Assembly (NCBI GenBank): GCA_910585765.1
Contig: CAJUES010000006.1
Span: forward strand, 37,865 to 101,864
From: an uncultured Lachnospiraceae bacterium
GTDB taxonomy: Bacteria > Bacillota > Clostridia > Lachnospirales > Lachnospiraceae
Reading direction: 5' to 3'
DNA length: 64,000 bases
Under the pieces are notes generated by a model, which saw only the letters and a list, made by a program, of their open reading frames with translations, did not search any database and was not told the origin of the DNA. Shown piece by piece: positions 35,396-44,716 of this stretch (position 1 is the first letter of the stretch; the number at the start of each line of letters is the position of its first letter). Made by a program: the position numbers and the translations under genes.

Positions 35396-36049
35396 ATGCC
35401 CGAACTAAAAAAGAATGAAAAAAAATATAACCTGATCCTGGACGCACTCCAGCAGCTCCTGGAGGACAGGAAAATACAGAACATCTCCGTCAGCGAGATC
35501 GCACAGAAAGCGGGCATTGGCAAGGGGAGCATCTACTACTATTTCCCCTCGAAGGAGGCGATCCTCGACGCTCTCATCGAGCGAAGCTACGAGCAGCCGC
35601 TCTCCACCGCGAAGAACCTGGCAGCGCAGACGGACGTCTCTCCATTTGTGCGCATGGCGATGCTGTTCCAGGCGTGCCAGAACTCCTCAGTCGCCTTTAT
35701 CAAGCAGAACGACAGCTCCTCCGGCAGCACAAGTGCCCAGGATCTGGCATTTCTGCACCAGAAGTATCTCTCGCACGTCGTCTCCGAGCTAAAACCAGCC
35801 CTGACAGAGATCATCAAACAGGGCATCGATAAAGGCGAGATCCACTTTGACTATCCCGCCGCCCTCGCAGAGATCGTGCTGATCGTGATCGCCGTAAAGC
35901 TTGACAACTCCCTGCTCCCCTCCACTGCAGCGGAAACACTTGACACCCTGCAGGGACTCATCTCACTGCTCGAGAAAGGCACCAGGGTCACTCCCGGAAC
36001 ACTCAGCTATCTGCTGATGACGCCCTATCGTGACCAGACCGAAGAGTGA
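35396..36049 (+). CDS. TetR/AcrR-family repressor divergent from the NRPS-like operon
   Basis: 217 residues. N-terminal TetR helix-turn-helix (ISVSEIAQKAGIGKGSIYYY, then FPSKEAILDAL), helical ligand-binding C-terminus. I chose the ATG at 35396 with AAAGGTGG before it; an upstream ATG (35348) lacks a ribosome site. Divergent from the SCP2-to-ligase operon, whose promoter carries three palindromes, so it likely represses that operon and releases on binding a hydrophobic ligand. Confidence 0.88.
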   Translation: MPELKKNEKKYNLILDALQQLLEDRKIQNISVSEIAQKAGIGKGSIYYYFPSKEAILDALIERSYEQPLSTAKNLAAQTDVSPFVRMAMLFQACQNSSVAFIKQNDSSSGSTSAQDLAFLHQKYLSHVVSELKPALTEIIKQGIDKGEIHFDYPAALAEIVLIVIAVKLDNSLLPSTAAETLDTLQGLISLLEKGTRVTPGTLSYLLMTPYRDQTEE

Positions 36050-36174
36050 CCTTCTCAGTCAGGCAGGGGATCCCTGTTTCCCCTGCCCGCCCGCTATCGC
36101 GATGCCCTCTGCAGTTTTTCACCAGATAGACGAATTCGTCCTTGTAGTCGTCTGCATCCGTATAGTTTTCGATC

Positions 36175-37245
36175 CTATCTTTTGGTCATGCATTCCCGGT
36201 ACACCTTCTTGAAAGCGGTGGGAAGCGCGACCTCATGCTCCAGCTGCGCATCAGACACCCATGTAAAGTCATGGCAGGTTCCCTCGTTTTCACAGGTGAC
36301 GATCCAGCACGCCATGTGCCATTCGATATGGGTAAAAACATGCTTTAACTGTTTTCTGCCATCCTCGGGCGCCTTGACCTCCCGCACCAAAAAACCTCTC
36401 TCCGCAAGCCAATGCAAAACCTGCTGCTCGTCCAATATGCCGTCCGCGTTCGGCAGTTCCCACATCCCCGACAGTATTCCCCTGCCCTCCCGTTTCCGGA
36501 GGGCGGTCTTGTCCTGAAACCGCAGGACCAGCATCGTCCTGTACTCAATCCTGCGCTCCGCCTTCTTTTTCTTTACCGGATAACACAGCTGTGTCCTGCT
36601 GCCGTAAGCGCCGCACATGCCGCGCAATGGGCACTCCCCGCATCTTGGTTCCCCGTTCGGCACACACACCACCGCCCCGAGTTCCATAAGGCTCTGTGTG
36701 AAATCTCCTCGCTGCCTGGGCGGATAGATCCGCTCCAGGTCCTCTGTCACCTGACTGCGGAATCTGGTGTCCAGGATGTCATGGCTGTCCTGTGTCAGCC
36801 TGGTGAACACGCGCAGCACATTCCCGTCAACTGCCGCCCTCGCCTTTTCAAATGCGATCGACGAGACTGCCCCCGCCGTGTAAGCCCCGATCCCCGGAAG
36901 TGCCAGGATCTCCTGATATTCCTCCGGGAACTGTCCGTCATGCTGCTCACAGATCACCTGTGCCGCCCTCCTGAGATTGCGCGCGCGCGAATAGTACCCC
37001 AATCCTTCCCACAGCTTAAAAAGTTCCTCATCCCCACACGCCGCAAGCGATGCGATCGTGGGAAGACGCTCCATAAAACGCTCGAAATACGGGATCACTG
37101 TCTCGACGCGCGTCTGCTGCAGCATGATCTCCGACACCCACACGCGGTACGCATCCCTGTTCTCCCGCCACGGCAGACGCCTGCAATTCTCATGATACCA
37201 GTCCGTCAGCGGCGCGACGATCTGTCCTAACTGGTTACGCTCCAT
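36175..37245 (-). CDS. mutY: Adenine DNA glycosylase
   Basis: Removes adenine paired with 8-oxoguanine. 356 residues: helix-hairpin-helix LPGIGAYTAGAV with the catalytic Asp in AAVDGNVLRVF, Glu in SEIMLQQTRV, an Fe-S cluster set (VCVPNGEPRCGECPLRGMC, with seven residues between the first two Cys, one more than in the E. coli enzyme), and a C-terminal NUDIX-like domain (GMWELPNA) that reads 8-oxoG. Start ATG 37245 after AAGGGAG. Single gene between the TetR gene and a bidirectional terminator. Confidence 0.95.
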   Translation of the reverse strand: MERNQLGQIVAPLTDWYHENCRRLPWRENRDAYRVWVSEIMLQQTRVETVIPYFERFMERLPTIASLAACGDEELFKLWEGLGYYSRARNLRRAAQVICEQHDGQFPEEYQEILALPGIGAYTAGAVSSIAFEKARAAVDGNVLRVFTRLTQDSHDILDTRFRSQVTEDLERIYPPRQRGDFTQSLMELGAVVCVPNGEPRCGECPLRGMCGAYGSRTQLCYPVKKKKAERRIEYRTMLVLRFQDKTALRKREGRGILSGMWELPNADGILDEQQVLHWLAERGFLVREVKAPEDGRKQLKHVFTHIEWHMACWIVTCENEGTCHDFTWVSDAQLEHEVALPTAFKKVYRECMTKR

Positions 37246-37304
37246 AATCTTCTCTCCCTTTCTGCCCTCATTCCGATCAAGAGGGAACGCGTCCCCCGTG
37301 TGCA

Positions 37305-37334
37305 TAAAAAAGAGGACTGTCCGTCCTCTTTTAT
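37305..37334. terminator. Bidirectional terminator next to the hybrid kinase gene
   Basis: AAAAGAGGAC (37308-37317) pairs with GTCCTCTTTT (37323-37332). The 17 bases leading into it, CCCGTGTGCATAAAAAA (37295-37311), are identical to those before the terminator at 2314-2330. Confidence 0.88.
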
Positions 37335-37335
37335 G

Positions 37336-39873
37336 TCATAACAGATATTTCCTGAGCAGCTGCGTCAGCCTGTTCACATCGATCGGCTTTGCCACATGCT
37401 CGTTCATGCCGCAGTCCAGACAATGCTGGATATCATCGGAGAACGCGTCCGCTGTCATGGCAATGATCGGCAGATTGGCATCCTCGCGCGGCAGGGCACG
37501 GATCGCCACCGCAGCGTCATACCCGTTCATCACAGGCATCCGGATATCCATCAGTATCACATCGTAGAACCGGATCGCCGACTGCTCAAACTTCTCAACA
37601 CAGATCTTGCCGTTCTCCGCCCGCTCCAGCTCAAATCCCGCCTCCGACAGAAGATCCTCCGCGATCTCCCAGTTCAGGTCATTGTCCTCTGCCAGAAGGA
37701 TCTTCTTGCCGACAAATTTCTGTACCTTTGTGTCTTCATGCGACTCCTCGCTGACCTCGTCCAGCATATAGCGCTTCAACCCCAGATACAGGTTGGACTT
37801 GAACAACGGCTTGGAGATGAAGCCCTGGATGCCGACCTCCTTCGCTTCCTCCTCGATGTCACTCCAGTCGTAGGCGGATATGATCAGAATAGGCACCCTC
37901 TGCCCCAAAAGCTTTCTCATCTCACGCGCCGTATGTAAGCCGTCCATTTCGGGCATCTTCCAGTCCAACAGGACCACTTCGTAGTCCTGTCCCTCGTCGT
38001 GGCATTTCCTGACCATCTCCACCGCTTTCTTCCCATCCGTAGCCCAGTGCGCACTGATTCCGATCTCCTTGAGCGAGGAGACTGCGCTCAGGCAGAGATC
38101 CTCGTTGTTGTCGACCACGAGCACCCTCCATGCCGGAAGCACCATATCCGCCTCCGTCGTGTCCGCCTTCTCCAGATCGAGCGTGATGTGGAATTCACTG
38201 CCCTTGCCGGGCTCACTCTGCAGCTCGATCGTTCCATTCATCGCCCCCACGATCGCTTTCGTGATCGCCATGCCAAGACCGGTTCCTTCGATCTTATCGA
38301 TCTGCGCCTTCTCTTCCCTGGTAAACGTGTCGAATATCTTTTCCTGGAACTCCTTTGTCATGCCGATGCCGTTATCCTTCACACGGAAATGGCACCGCAC
38401 ATGATCATCGCCCACAGGGGACTCCTCCTGCTCGAGGAAAACCTTGATAGAACCGCCCTCCGGCGTAAACTTCAGCGCGTTGGACAGCAGATTGATCAGC
38501 ACCTGGTTCAGGCGCACGCTGTCGCAGTGCACCTCCTCGGTCAAAATGTTCTGTATGGAGATATCAAAGTGCTGCTGCCTTGACTTGACCTGCGGCTGCA
38601 CGATATTGACAATGCTGTCCATCGTCTCGCGCAGGGAGATCTGGCTCATGTTCAGCGTCAGCTTCCCGCTCTCGATCTTGGACATATCCAGCACATCGTT
38701 GATCAGCCCCAGCAGGTGCTTGCTCGACAGCGTTATCTTATCCAGACAGTCCTTCACACGCTCCGTGTTGTCGATATTGGCGATCGCGATCGTCGTCATG
38801 CCCACGATCCCGTTCATCGGTGTACGGATATCATGACTCATGCTCGAGAGGAACTCGCTCTTTGCCTTGTTTGCCTTCGTCGCCTCCCTCCTCGCCTGAT
38901 CCAGCTCCTGCATCTGCTGCTGTGACAGTCTGTAGTACAGGAGGAAGATGACCATCACACCCGCCAGTATGAACAAAGCCATGATCAGTGTCATGAACTG
39001 GCGTTCAGCACCCAGATTCTCCAGGATCCTGTCCAGCGTCCCGTGCGGCATCACCGAGACCAAAAACCACTCCGAGTTGGTCAGGTCTGTACATAACAGG
39101 TATTTGTTTTCATTGCCTTCCCGAAACATTGTGGAATACTCCGCGTTCCTGCCCATCGCCTCGCGCAGCTCGTCCACGTAAGTCTCCGCATTCTTTCCAT
39201 TGTGATCCAGAAAATTTTGTCGGATATAACTAAAATAGTCGGACTCCTGCCTGTTCCTCACCACATACGTCCCGTCAGCGCGGATGATAAAGGAGTACAT
39301 CAGCGCGTCATCCTCATCCAGCGTGAGTACCTTCTCCAGATCGTCCATGGGCGTCGCGGCTACGATCGCGGAACTGGTCTTCCCGTTCCGCATAGGGTAG
39401 CAGGCATTGACCAGCATACAGATCACTTTCTTCCCGTCCGTGCTCGTGCCGGAGAATACGCGCAGACTGCTGTCATCCAGCACACTCCGAAATGTGATCT
39501 CACTGTCATATTCCACATCCGATCCATAAATCGTCTCGCTCTCCCCCTCCTCGGTGTAGAGACCCAGATAGACAAAATCACGCACCTGTGCACTCAGCGC
39601 CAGCTGATCGAACATGTCCTGGTCATACACCACCGACTCAGGGGGATGCCTCTCTACAATTCCCTTTAGCTCCGAAATCTGCATATCGATCACGGTGTCG
39701 AACTTCTCCTGCATCTGTTTCGCCATTCCGGACATATAGAGCGATCCGATCTTATTGATCGCAAAATCACTCTTTTCAGCTATGACTGACGATGTGAACG
39801 TTATCATCACAACACACGCGATCGCAAGCAGTGAAAAACTGATTGCCAAAAATTTTTTCGTATTCCTCTTCAT
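37336..39873 (-). CDS. Hybrid sensor histidine kinase with two receiver domains
   Basis: 845 residues. TM1 at about 8-32, an external sensor of about 270 residues (PAS-like/Cache type), TM2 (FMTLIMALFILAGVMVIFLL), HisKA with the acceptor His in MSHDIRTPMNG, HATPase (DNGIGM, GTGLGMAI), receiver 1 (Asp in VVLLDWKMPEMDG) and receiver 2 (Asp in VILMDIRMPVMNG). No Hpt domain or output gene is adjacent, so the phosphorelay partner is elsewhere. ATG at 39873 follows AGAGGGA. Promoter at 39946-39973. Confidence 0.93.
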   Translation of the reverse strand: MKRNTKKFLAISFSLLAIACVVMITFTSSVIAEKSDFAINKIGSLYMSGMAKQMQEKFDTVIDMQISELKGIVERHPPESVVYDQDMFDQLALSAQVRDFVYLGLYTEEGESETIYGSDVEYDSEITFRSVLDDSSLRVFSGTSTDGKKVICMLVNACYPMRNGKTSSAIVAATPMDDLEKVLTLDEDDALMYSFIIRADGTYVVRNRQESDYFSYIRQNFLDHNGKNAETYVDELREAMGRNAEYSTMFREGNENKYLLCTDLTNSEWFLVSVMPHGTLDRILENLGAERQFMTLIMALFILAGVMVIFLLYYRLSQQQMQELDQARREATKANKAKSEFLSSMSHDIRTPMNGIVGMTTIAIANIDNTERVKDCLDKITLSSKHLLGLINDVLDMSKIESGKLTLNMSQISLRETMDSIVNIVQPQVKSRQQHFDISIQNILTEEVHCDSVRLNQVLINLLSNALKFTPEGGSIKVFLEQEESPVGDDHVRCHFRVKDNGIGMTKEFQEKIFDTFTREEKAQIDKIEGTGLGMAITKAIVGAMNGTIELQSEPGKGSEFHITLDLEKADTTEADMVLPAWRVLVVDNNEDLCLSAVSSLKEIGISAHWATDGKKAVEMVRKCHDEGQDYEVVLLDWKMPEMDGLHTAREMRKLLGQRVPILIISAYDWSDIEEEAKEVGIQGFISKPLFKSNLYLGLKRYMLDEVSEESHEDTKVQKFVGKKILLAEDNDLNWEIAEDLLSEAGFELERAENGKICVEKFEQSAIRFYDVILMDIRMPVMNGYDAAVAIRALPREDANLPIIAMTADAFSDDIQHCLDCGMNEHVAKPIDVNRLTQLLRKYLL

Positions 39874-39945
39874 TCCGATCCCTCTTTTTGTGAGCACTCC
39901 CGACTCCCAAATCCCATTTTATTCATAAATAAAACTTCCAATAAA

Positions 39946-39973
39946 ATTATACAATAAATTCAAGCAAAGTCAA
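39946..39973 (-). promoter_or_regulatory. Promoter of the hybrid kinase gene
   Basis: Minus strand TTGACT (39973-39968), 16-base spacer, TATAAT (39951-39946), about 73 bases before the start codon. Confidence 0.65.
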
Positions 39974-39998
39974 CCTCATATGTACTATTGCGGCGCTT

Positions 39999-40469
39999 TT
40001 ATATGAGTTTTTCCAGCCCGAACTTCTGCGGCACGAGTCCGCAGCTCTCGTAAAACCGCCTGGCGCCCTCATTGCACGCCCAGACGTTCAGCGTCACATT
40101 GTGGCAGCCCTGGCTTTTCGCAAAGGCAAGCACATACTCATACAGCTTCTTCCCGATATGCTGTCCCCGCCGCTTTTCATCGACGCACAGATCGTCGATG
40201 TACAGTGTCAGGATGTCTGTCAGGATGTTGTCATCCGTGTGCCGCACAAACACACAGAACGCATAGCCCAGCACATGCTCCTCCGCGTCAACCCCCACAA
40301 AGACCGGTCTCGCATCGTCGCGGATCAATGTCAGCAGCTCCTCGTCCGTGTATTTTTTCGTGTCTTTCCTGAACAGGTCCGGTCTGCCCTCGTGATGGAC
40401 CGCCAATACCTGACAGAGCAGACGGTTTATTCCGTCCATATCCCGCTCCTGCGCACGCCTTATATCCAA
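39999..40469 (-). CDS. GNAT-family N-acetyltransferase
   Basis: 156 residues, cytoplasmic. Acetyl-CoA loop in DLCVDEKRRGQHIGKKLYEY (Arg-Arg-Gly-Gln-His-Ile-Gly) and C-terminal VWACNEGARRFYESCGLVPQ are typical GNAT blocks. Starts at a TTG with the strong site GGGGAGG six bases before it. Monocistronic by position. Substrate unknown. Confidence 0.9.
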   Translation of the reverse strand: MDIRRAQERDMDGINRLLCQVLAVHHEGRPDLFRKDTKKYTDEELLTLIRDDARPVFVGVDAEEHVLGYAFCVFVRHTDDNILTDILTLYIDDLCVDEKRRGQHIGKKLYEYVLAFAKSQGCHNVTLNVWACNEGARRFYESCGLVPQKFGLEKLI

Positions 40470-40548
40470 TGCAATCCTCCCCTTTTCTTATATAGCCCCT
40501 CGGAATCTTTTTGTATATCTCGTACGTTCTATCCCTTTTCATTATATT

Positions 40549-41445
40549 TTATTTTGCAGAAAATGACAATATATACTCGAGAAACTCTTTCTCGCACCTG
40601 CTCTGCCCCCGCTTTGCGTCGTACAGCACGCAGACTGTCCTTGTCTCCATCTGCTCGTACACCGGGACGCGGTGTACGCTGCCGGCGGCAAGTTCCGGCT
40701 GTGCGAGCTGCTCCGGCACGTAGCCGATCCCGAGATTGTTCTGTATCATCGGCACCATCAGGTCGGACGCCGCAACCTCGATGTCCGGTTTCAGCACGAC
40801 GCCGTTTCTCAGAAAGAAGTCATTCGTCATGTCGTAGGTCACGGTGTTTTTGCCGAGGCAGACCCACGGATAGCCGGCAAGCTCCGCCAGATGCCGCTTT
40901 TTGCGCGTCAGGTCCGCATAGGCGCTCCCGCATACCAGCACATCCCTGAACGCAAGCAGCCTCTCGCTCCTGATATTCTGCCTGACGTGAAACGGACTGG
41001 TCACGACACCGATGTCGATCGCGCCCCTCACAAGCTCGTTGACAGCCTTTCTGGTGTTGTAGTTGTATATCTTGAAATGTACCTTGGGATTATCGCGCTT
41101 GAACTCTTTCAGAATGCCAAAAAGGATCAGGTGCAGCGCGGTCTCCGTCGTCCCGAGTATGATCGTCCCCTCTATCTGATCGCCATCCCGGCAAAGCTCC
41201 TCCTCCACAGCCTGTATCTGAAAAAATGCCGCCGACACGCGCTCATACAGAAGCTCGCCCTTCTCGGTCAGGGCGATCCCCTTGTTGCTGCGCAGGAGCA
41301 ACTGGCACCCGATCTCGCCTTCCAGCAGCTTCATCACCCGCGTCACATTGGGCTGGCTGCTGCCCAGCGCCTGCGCCGCCTTTGTGAGATTGCGGTATTT
41401 CCCCACATAGTAAAATGCTTTGTAGTACTCGTAATTGATATTCAT
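40549..41445 (-). CDS. LysR-family transcriptional regulator
   Basis: 298 residues: N-terminal winged helix (YRNLTKAAQALGSSQPNVTR) and a periplasmic-binding-like effector domain. It begins INYEYYKAFYYVGKYRNLTK, a form common in Clostridia. Divergent from a MATE exporter gene with a 15-bp perfect inverted repeat in between, so it probably controls the exporter and itself. Effector unknown. Confidence 0.92.
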   Translation of the reverse strand: MNINYEYYKAFYYVGKYRNLTKAAQALGSSQPNVTRVMKLLEGEIGCQLLLRSNKGIALTEKGELLYERVSAAFFQIQAVEEELCRDGDQIEGTIILGTTETALHLILFGILKEFKRDNPKVHFKIYNYNTRKAVNELVRGAIDIGVVTSPFHVRQNIRSERLLAFRDVLVCGSAYADLTRKKRHLAELAGYPWVCLGKNTVTYDMTNDFFLRNGVVLKPDIEVAASDLMVPMIQNNLGIGYVPEQLAQPELAAGSVHRVPVYEQMETRTVCVLYDAKRGQSRCEKEFLEYILSFSAK

Positions 41446-41457
41446 AATATACCTGCT

Positions 41458-41494
41458 ATATATATTTTATATGACCGACATATAAAATATATAT
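41458..41494. promoter_or_regulatory. Perfect 15-bp inverted repeat between lysR and MATE genes
   Basis: ATATATATTTTATAT (41458-41472), spacer GACCGAC, ATATAAAATATATAT (41480-41494). It sits 13 bases upstream of the lysR start and about 110 bases before the exporter start, as expected for a shared operator; it could also be the 5' hairpin of the lysR transcript. Confidence 0.6.
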
Positions 41495-41605
41495 TTTTCA
41501 TATTGTTTTTTTCTTATTATAATATGGAAAGATCGATCCGTAAACAGTTTTATCTTCCGTTTTGTTTTCCATTTTATCATCAAAAAGAAAGGAATGACCA
41601 CTCTC

Positions 41606-42958
41606 ATGAAAAAAACCATGAACAAAAATGCAAACAGCACCCCGAACCGGGATCTGACAACGGGAGACCCGCAGACTGTCCTCTGGCGCTTCTGCCTCCC
41701 GATGTTTGGCAGCATCCTCTTCCAGCAGCTCTACAATATCGCAGACAGTCTCGTCGCCGGCAAGTTCATCGGCGAGAATGCACTCGCCGCCGTCGGCAAC
41801 AGCTACAACGTCACACTCATCTTCATCGCGTTTGCTTTCGGCTGCAATATCGGCTGTTCTGTCATCGTGTCGCAATTTTTCGGCGCGAAGGATTACTGCC
41901 AGATGAAAACCGCCGTCTACACGACCCTGATCGCGAGCGCCGTGCTGTGTGCGTCGCTGATGCTCCTGGGCTTTCTGTTCTGCGATCCACTGCTGGCGCA
42001 GATGAAAACCCAGCCCGAGATCATGGCGGACTCCGCCCTCTATATGGACATCTACATACTCGGGCTCCCGTTCCTTTTCTTCTATAACATAGCGACCGGT
42101 ATCTTCTCCGCGCTCGGGGACTCCAGGACACCGTTTTACCTGCTCGCCTTCTCGTCAACCTCCAACATCGCGGTCGACATCCTGTTCGTCAAATGCCTGC
42201 ACATGGGGATCGCGGGTGTCGCGTGGGCAACCTTTCTGTGTCAGGGGATCAGCTGCATCCTCTCTATCCTGCTGATCCTGAAAAGACTTGCGGCGATCCG
42301 GACAGACAAAAAAGCAGAGCTGTTCTCGTCAGCTCTGCTCAAAAAGCTTGCAGTGATCGCCGTGCCAAGCATCCTGCAGCAGTCCTTCATCTCTGTCGGC
42401 AACATCTTTATCCAGAGTGTCATCAACAGCTTTGGCATCAGTGTCACCGCCGGATATTCTGCCGCTGTCAAGCTCAACAACCTGGTGATCACTTCCTTCA
42501 CCACACTCGGAAACGGCGTGTCAAACTTCACGGCACAAAACATCGGCGCCGGCATCCCCGACAGGGTCAAAAGCGGCCTGCGCGCCGGACTCCGGCTGGT
42601 CTGGTGCATCTGCGTGCCCATCGTCCTCCTGTACGTATTCCTGGGACAATACCTGCTCCTGCTGTTCATGGATGCCGCCTCCGCCGAAGCTCTGCTCACC
42701 GGAAAACAGTTCCTGTGGATCCTCTCGCCCTTTTATTTCGTCGTGTCCGCAAAACTTGTGACGGACGGGGTGCTCCGGGGCGCTGGTGCCATGAAAGCAT
42801 TTATGGCGGCCACCTTCACCGACCTGATCCTGCGCGTCGTGCTCGCCTTTTTCTTCTCAGACCTGTTCGGCGCCATCGGCATCTGGTGCGCATGGCCGAT
42901 CGGCTGGGTCATTGCGACCGCGATGTCCGTGTCCTTCTATCGGAAAATACTGCGCTAA
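41606..42958 (+). CDS. MATE-family multidrug/organic cation exporter
   Basis: About 450 residues, twelve hydrophobic segments in two homologous halves. DPQTVLWRFCLPMFGSILFQ, ADSLVAGKFIGENALAAVGN and the second-half TTLGNGVSNFTAQNIGAG are typical MATE (DinF/NorM) blocks. Uses Na+ or H+ gradient to expel drugs or metabolites. The first ATG (41594) directly abuts AAAGGA, too close; I favour 41606. Divergent LysR gene. Stop overlaps the convergent FeoB-associated gene. Confidence 0.9.
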   Translation: MKKTMNKNANSTPNRDLTTGDPQTVLWRFCLPMFGSILFQQLYNIADSLVAGKFIGENALAAVGNSYNVTLIFIAFAFGCNIGCSVIVSQFFGAKDYCQMKTAVYTTLIASAVLCASLMLLGFLFCDPLLAQMKTQPEIMADSALYMDIYILGLPFLFFYNIATGIFSALGDSRTPFYLLAFSSTSNIAVDILFVKCLHMGIAGVAWATFLCQGISCILSILLILKRLAAIRTDKKAELFSSALLKKLAVIAVPSILQQSFISVGNIFIQSVINSFGISVTAGYSAAVKLNNLVITSFTTLGNGVSNFTAQNIGAGIPDRVKSGLRAGLRLVWCICVPIVLLYVFLGQYLLLLFMDAASAEALLTGKQFLWILSPFYFVVSAKLVTDGVLRGAGAMKAFMAATFTDLILRVVLAFFFSDLFGAIGIWCAWPIGWVIATAMSVSFYRKILR

Positions 42959-43089
42959 TGACAGCCTTTGCACTTGCTGCAGTCGCCACCGCACTGCAGC
43001 GATCTGCCATTCCTTCTGTCGCGCACCATGCTGCGCACGGCAAGACATACGGCGGCGAGCAGTATTGCCAGCGTGATCACTGTCCCCAT
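42955..43089 (-). CDS. FeoB-associated Cys-rich membrane protein
   Basis: 44 residues: one TM helix (GTVITLAILLAAVCLAV) then a basic stretch and a Cys-rich end (CGGDCSKCKGCH). This matches the small protein usually encoded after feoB and thought to help ferrous iron uptake. GGGGAGG lies six bases before the second of two close ATGs, which I chose. No feoA or feoB is in the window, so this copy is an orphan. Confidence 0.8.
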   Translation of the reverse strand: MGTVITLAILLAAVCLAVRSMVRDRRNGRSLQCGGDCSKCKGCH

Positions 43090-43188
43090 AACCATCCTCC
43101 CCTCTCTCTTTTGCCATCGCTCCCCGGCGCCGCAAACCTCCCTGTATGGCATGACGAGAATATGCCTTTTTGCCCTTTAATCACGTAT

Positions 43189-44145
43189 TTACAAGTCAAG
43201 TTCCCTGATCACTGACGCGAGCGTGTCTGCCGACTGCCTCAGCTTCGCCTGCTCCTCCTCGTTCAGGGAGATCGGAACCCTCGTCTGCACGCCGTCCTCG
43301 CCCAGCACAGCAGGCATACTCAGCGCGATGCCCTCGATACCGTGCTCCCCGTGGATCATGCGCGATATCGGCAGGATGGACCGCTCGTTGCGCACGATCG
43401 ACTCGCAGATCCGTTTGACCGACATGGCGATGCCGTAGTAAGTCGCCCTCTTCTTGGAGATGATCTCATAGGCACAGTTCTTGACCTCCGCCGCGATCCG
43501 CTCCATGGACTCCTCGTGCTGGAAATGCCCCCTCAGCTCACAGAAATCGTTCAGCGGCACGCCGGACACATTCGCACTGCTCCACGCGGCGATCTCGCTG
43601 TCCCCGTGCTCACCGATGATAAACGCGTGCACGCTCTTGCTGTCCACATCGAGATGCTCCCCAAGCTTATATTTGAGTCTCGCACTGTCGAGCACTGTCC
43701 CGGAGCCGATCACCCTGTCCTCCGGCATGTTGCTGAGCCTGCACGCCACATAGGTGAGGATGTCTACCGGATTGGACACAATCAGCAGTATTCCCTGGTA
43801 ATTCCTGGCAGCGATCTCCGGGATGATGCTCTTGTAGATCGCCACATTCTTGTGAACCAGATCCAGCCTCGTCTCGTCCGGTTTCTGGTTCGCCCCGGCT
43901 GTGATGATGACGATCGCCGCATCCACGATGTCGTCGTAGCCGCCCGCATAGATATCCACATGTCCTATGAACGGAATGCCGTGCGCCATGTCAAGCGCCT
44001 CCCCCTCCGCCTTGTCGTGGTCCGCATCGATCAGTACCATCTCCGAAAACAGTCCGCTCTGCATCAGGCAGAACGCAGTCGCCGAACCCACAAAACCGCA
44101 GCCCACGACCGCCACCTTTCTATTGTTGATCACTACATCTTTCAT
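43189..44145 (-). CDS. ldh: L-lactate dehydrogenase
   Basis: 318 residues; reduces pyruvate to lactate with NADH in the cytoplasm. NAD-binding VAVVGCGFVGSA, Asp38-type LIDAD, SNPVDILTY, and the catalytic His in IGEHGDSE. Malate dehydrogenases share the fold, but the GEHGDSE block and overall layout favour lactate. AAGGAGG precedes the ATG. Monocistronic. Confidence 0.88.
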   Translation of the reverse strand: MKDVVINNRKVAVVGCGFVGSATAFCLMQSGLFSEMVLIDADHDKAEGEALDMAHGIPFIGHVDIYAGGYDDIVDAAIVIITAGANQKPDETRLDLVHKNVAIYKSIIPEIAARNYQGILLIVSNPVDILTYVACRLSNMPEDRVIGSGTVLDSARLKYKLGEHLDVDSKSVHAFIIGEHGDSEIAAWSSANVSGVPLNDFCELRGHFQHEESMERIAAEVKNCAYEIISKKRATYYGIAMSVKRICESIVRNERSILPISRMIHGEHGIEGIALSMPAVLGEDGVQTRVPISLNEEEQAKLRQSADTLASVIRELDL

Positions 44146-44270
44146 TGTCTTAGCCCTCCTTATTATCCAGCTGTTCAGCGTTTAATATAGTATATATTTC
44201 CCATTTTGACCGATATGATTCACTGCCCCCGCAGATGCGGCAAAAACATGCCGCGAAACCGACCCGGACC

Positions 44271-44690
44271 TCACACCGCAAATCCGTTGGTAGTCATATG
44301 TGCCACCTGGCTGCCGAGCTCGTCACTGACCATCACTTCATAGTAACATGTCTTTCTGCCCTCCCTGATCTTGCGCGCCTCCGCGATCAGCCTGCTTCCC
44401 TTCGCTCTCCCGAGAAAGCTGATCGAGGCGTTGAGCGACACGTGCGGGTCCTTGTTCCAGTTGGAAGCCACCGCAAAGGCAAAATCAGCCAGCGTAAAGA
44501 CAGCCCCTCCCATGACACTCCCCATGGCATTTCGGTGCACGTCGCAAAGCTCCATGGAACATCTTGCCCAGCCCTCGCCGATCTCGTCGATCACTGCCCC
44601 GTTCGCGGTGGCAAACCTGTCCTGCAAAAAACGCTCCCGCACCTCGTCGAGTGCCATTGTCCTATCGATACTGCTCCCTGCCTCCTGCAT
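44271..44690 (-). CDS. PaaI-type hotdog thioesterase
   Basis: 139 residues with the hotdog fold: RCSMELCDVHRNAMGSVMGG with the active Asn/Asp-type region and AVFTLADFAFAVASN. Such enzymes hydrolyse acyl- or aryl-CoA. Start ATG 44690 after GGGGGAA; a GTG 18 bases upstream is possible. Downstream of a TetR gene by 26 bases and probably co-transcribed with it. Confidence 0.88.
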   Translation of the reverse strand: MQEAGSSIDRTMALDEVRERFLQDRFATANGAVIDEIGEGWARCSMELCDVHRNAMGSVMGGAVFTLADFAFAVASNWNKDPHVSLNASISFLGRAKGSRLIAEARKIREGRKTCYYEVMVSDELGSQVAHMTTNGFAV

Positions 44691-44716
44691 GACTCTTCCC
44701 CCATTCACCGATCCTT

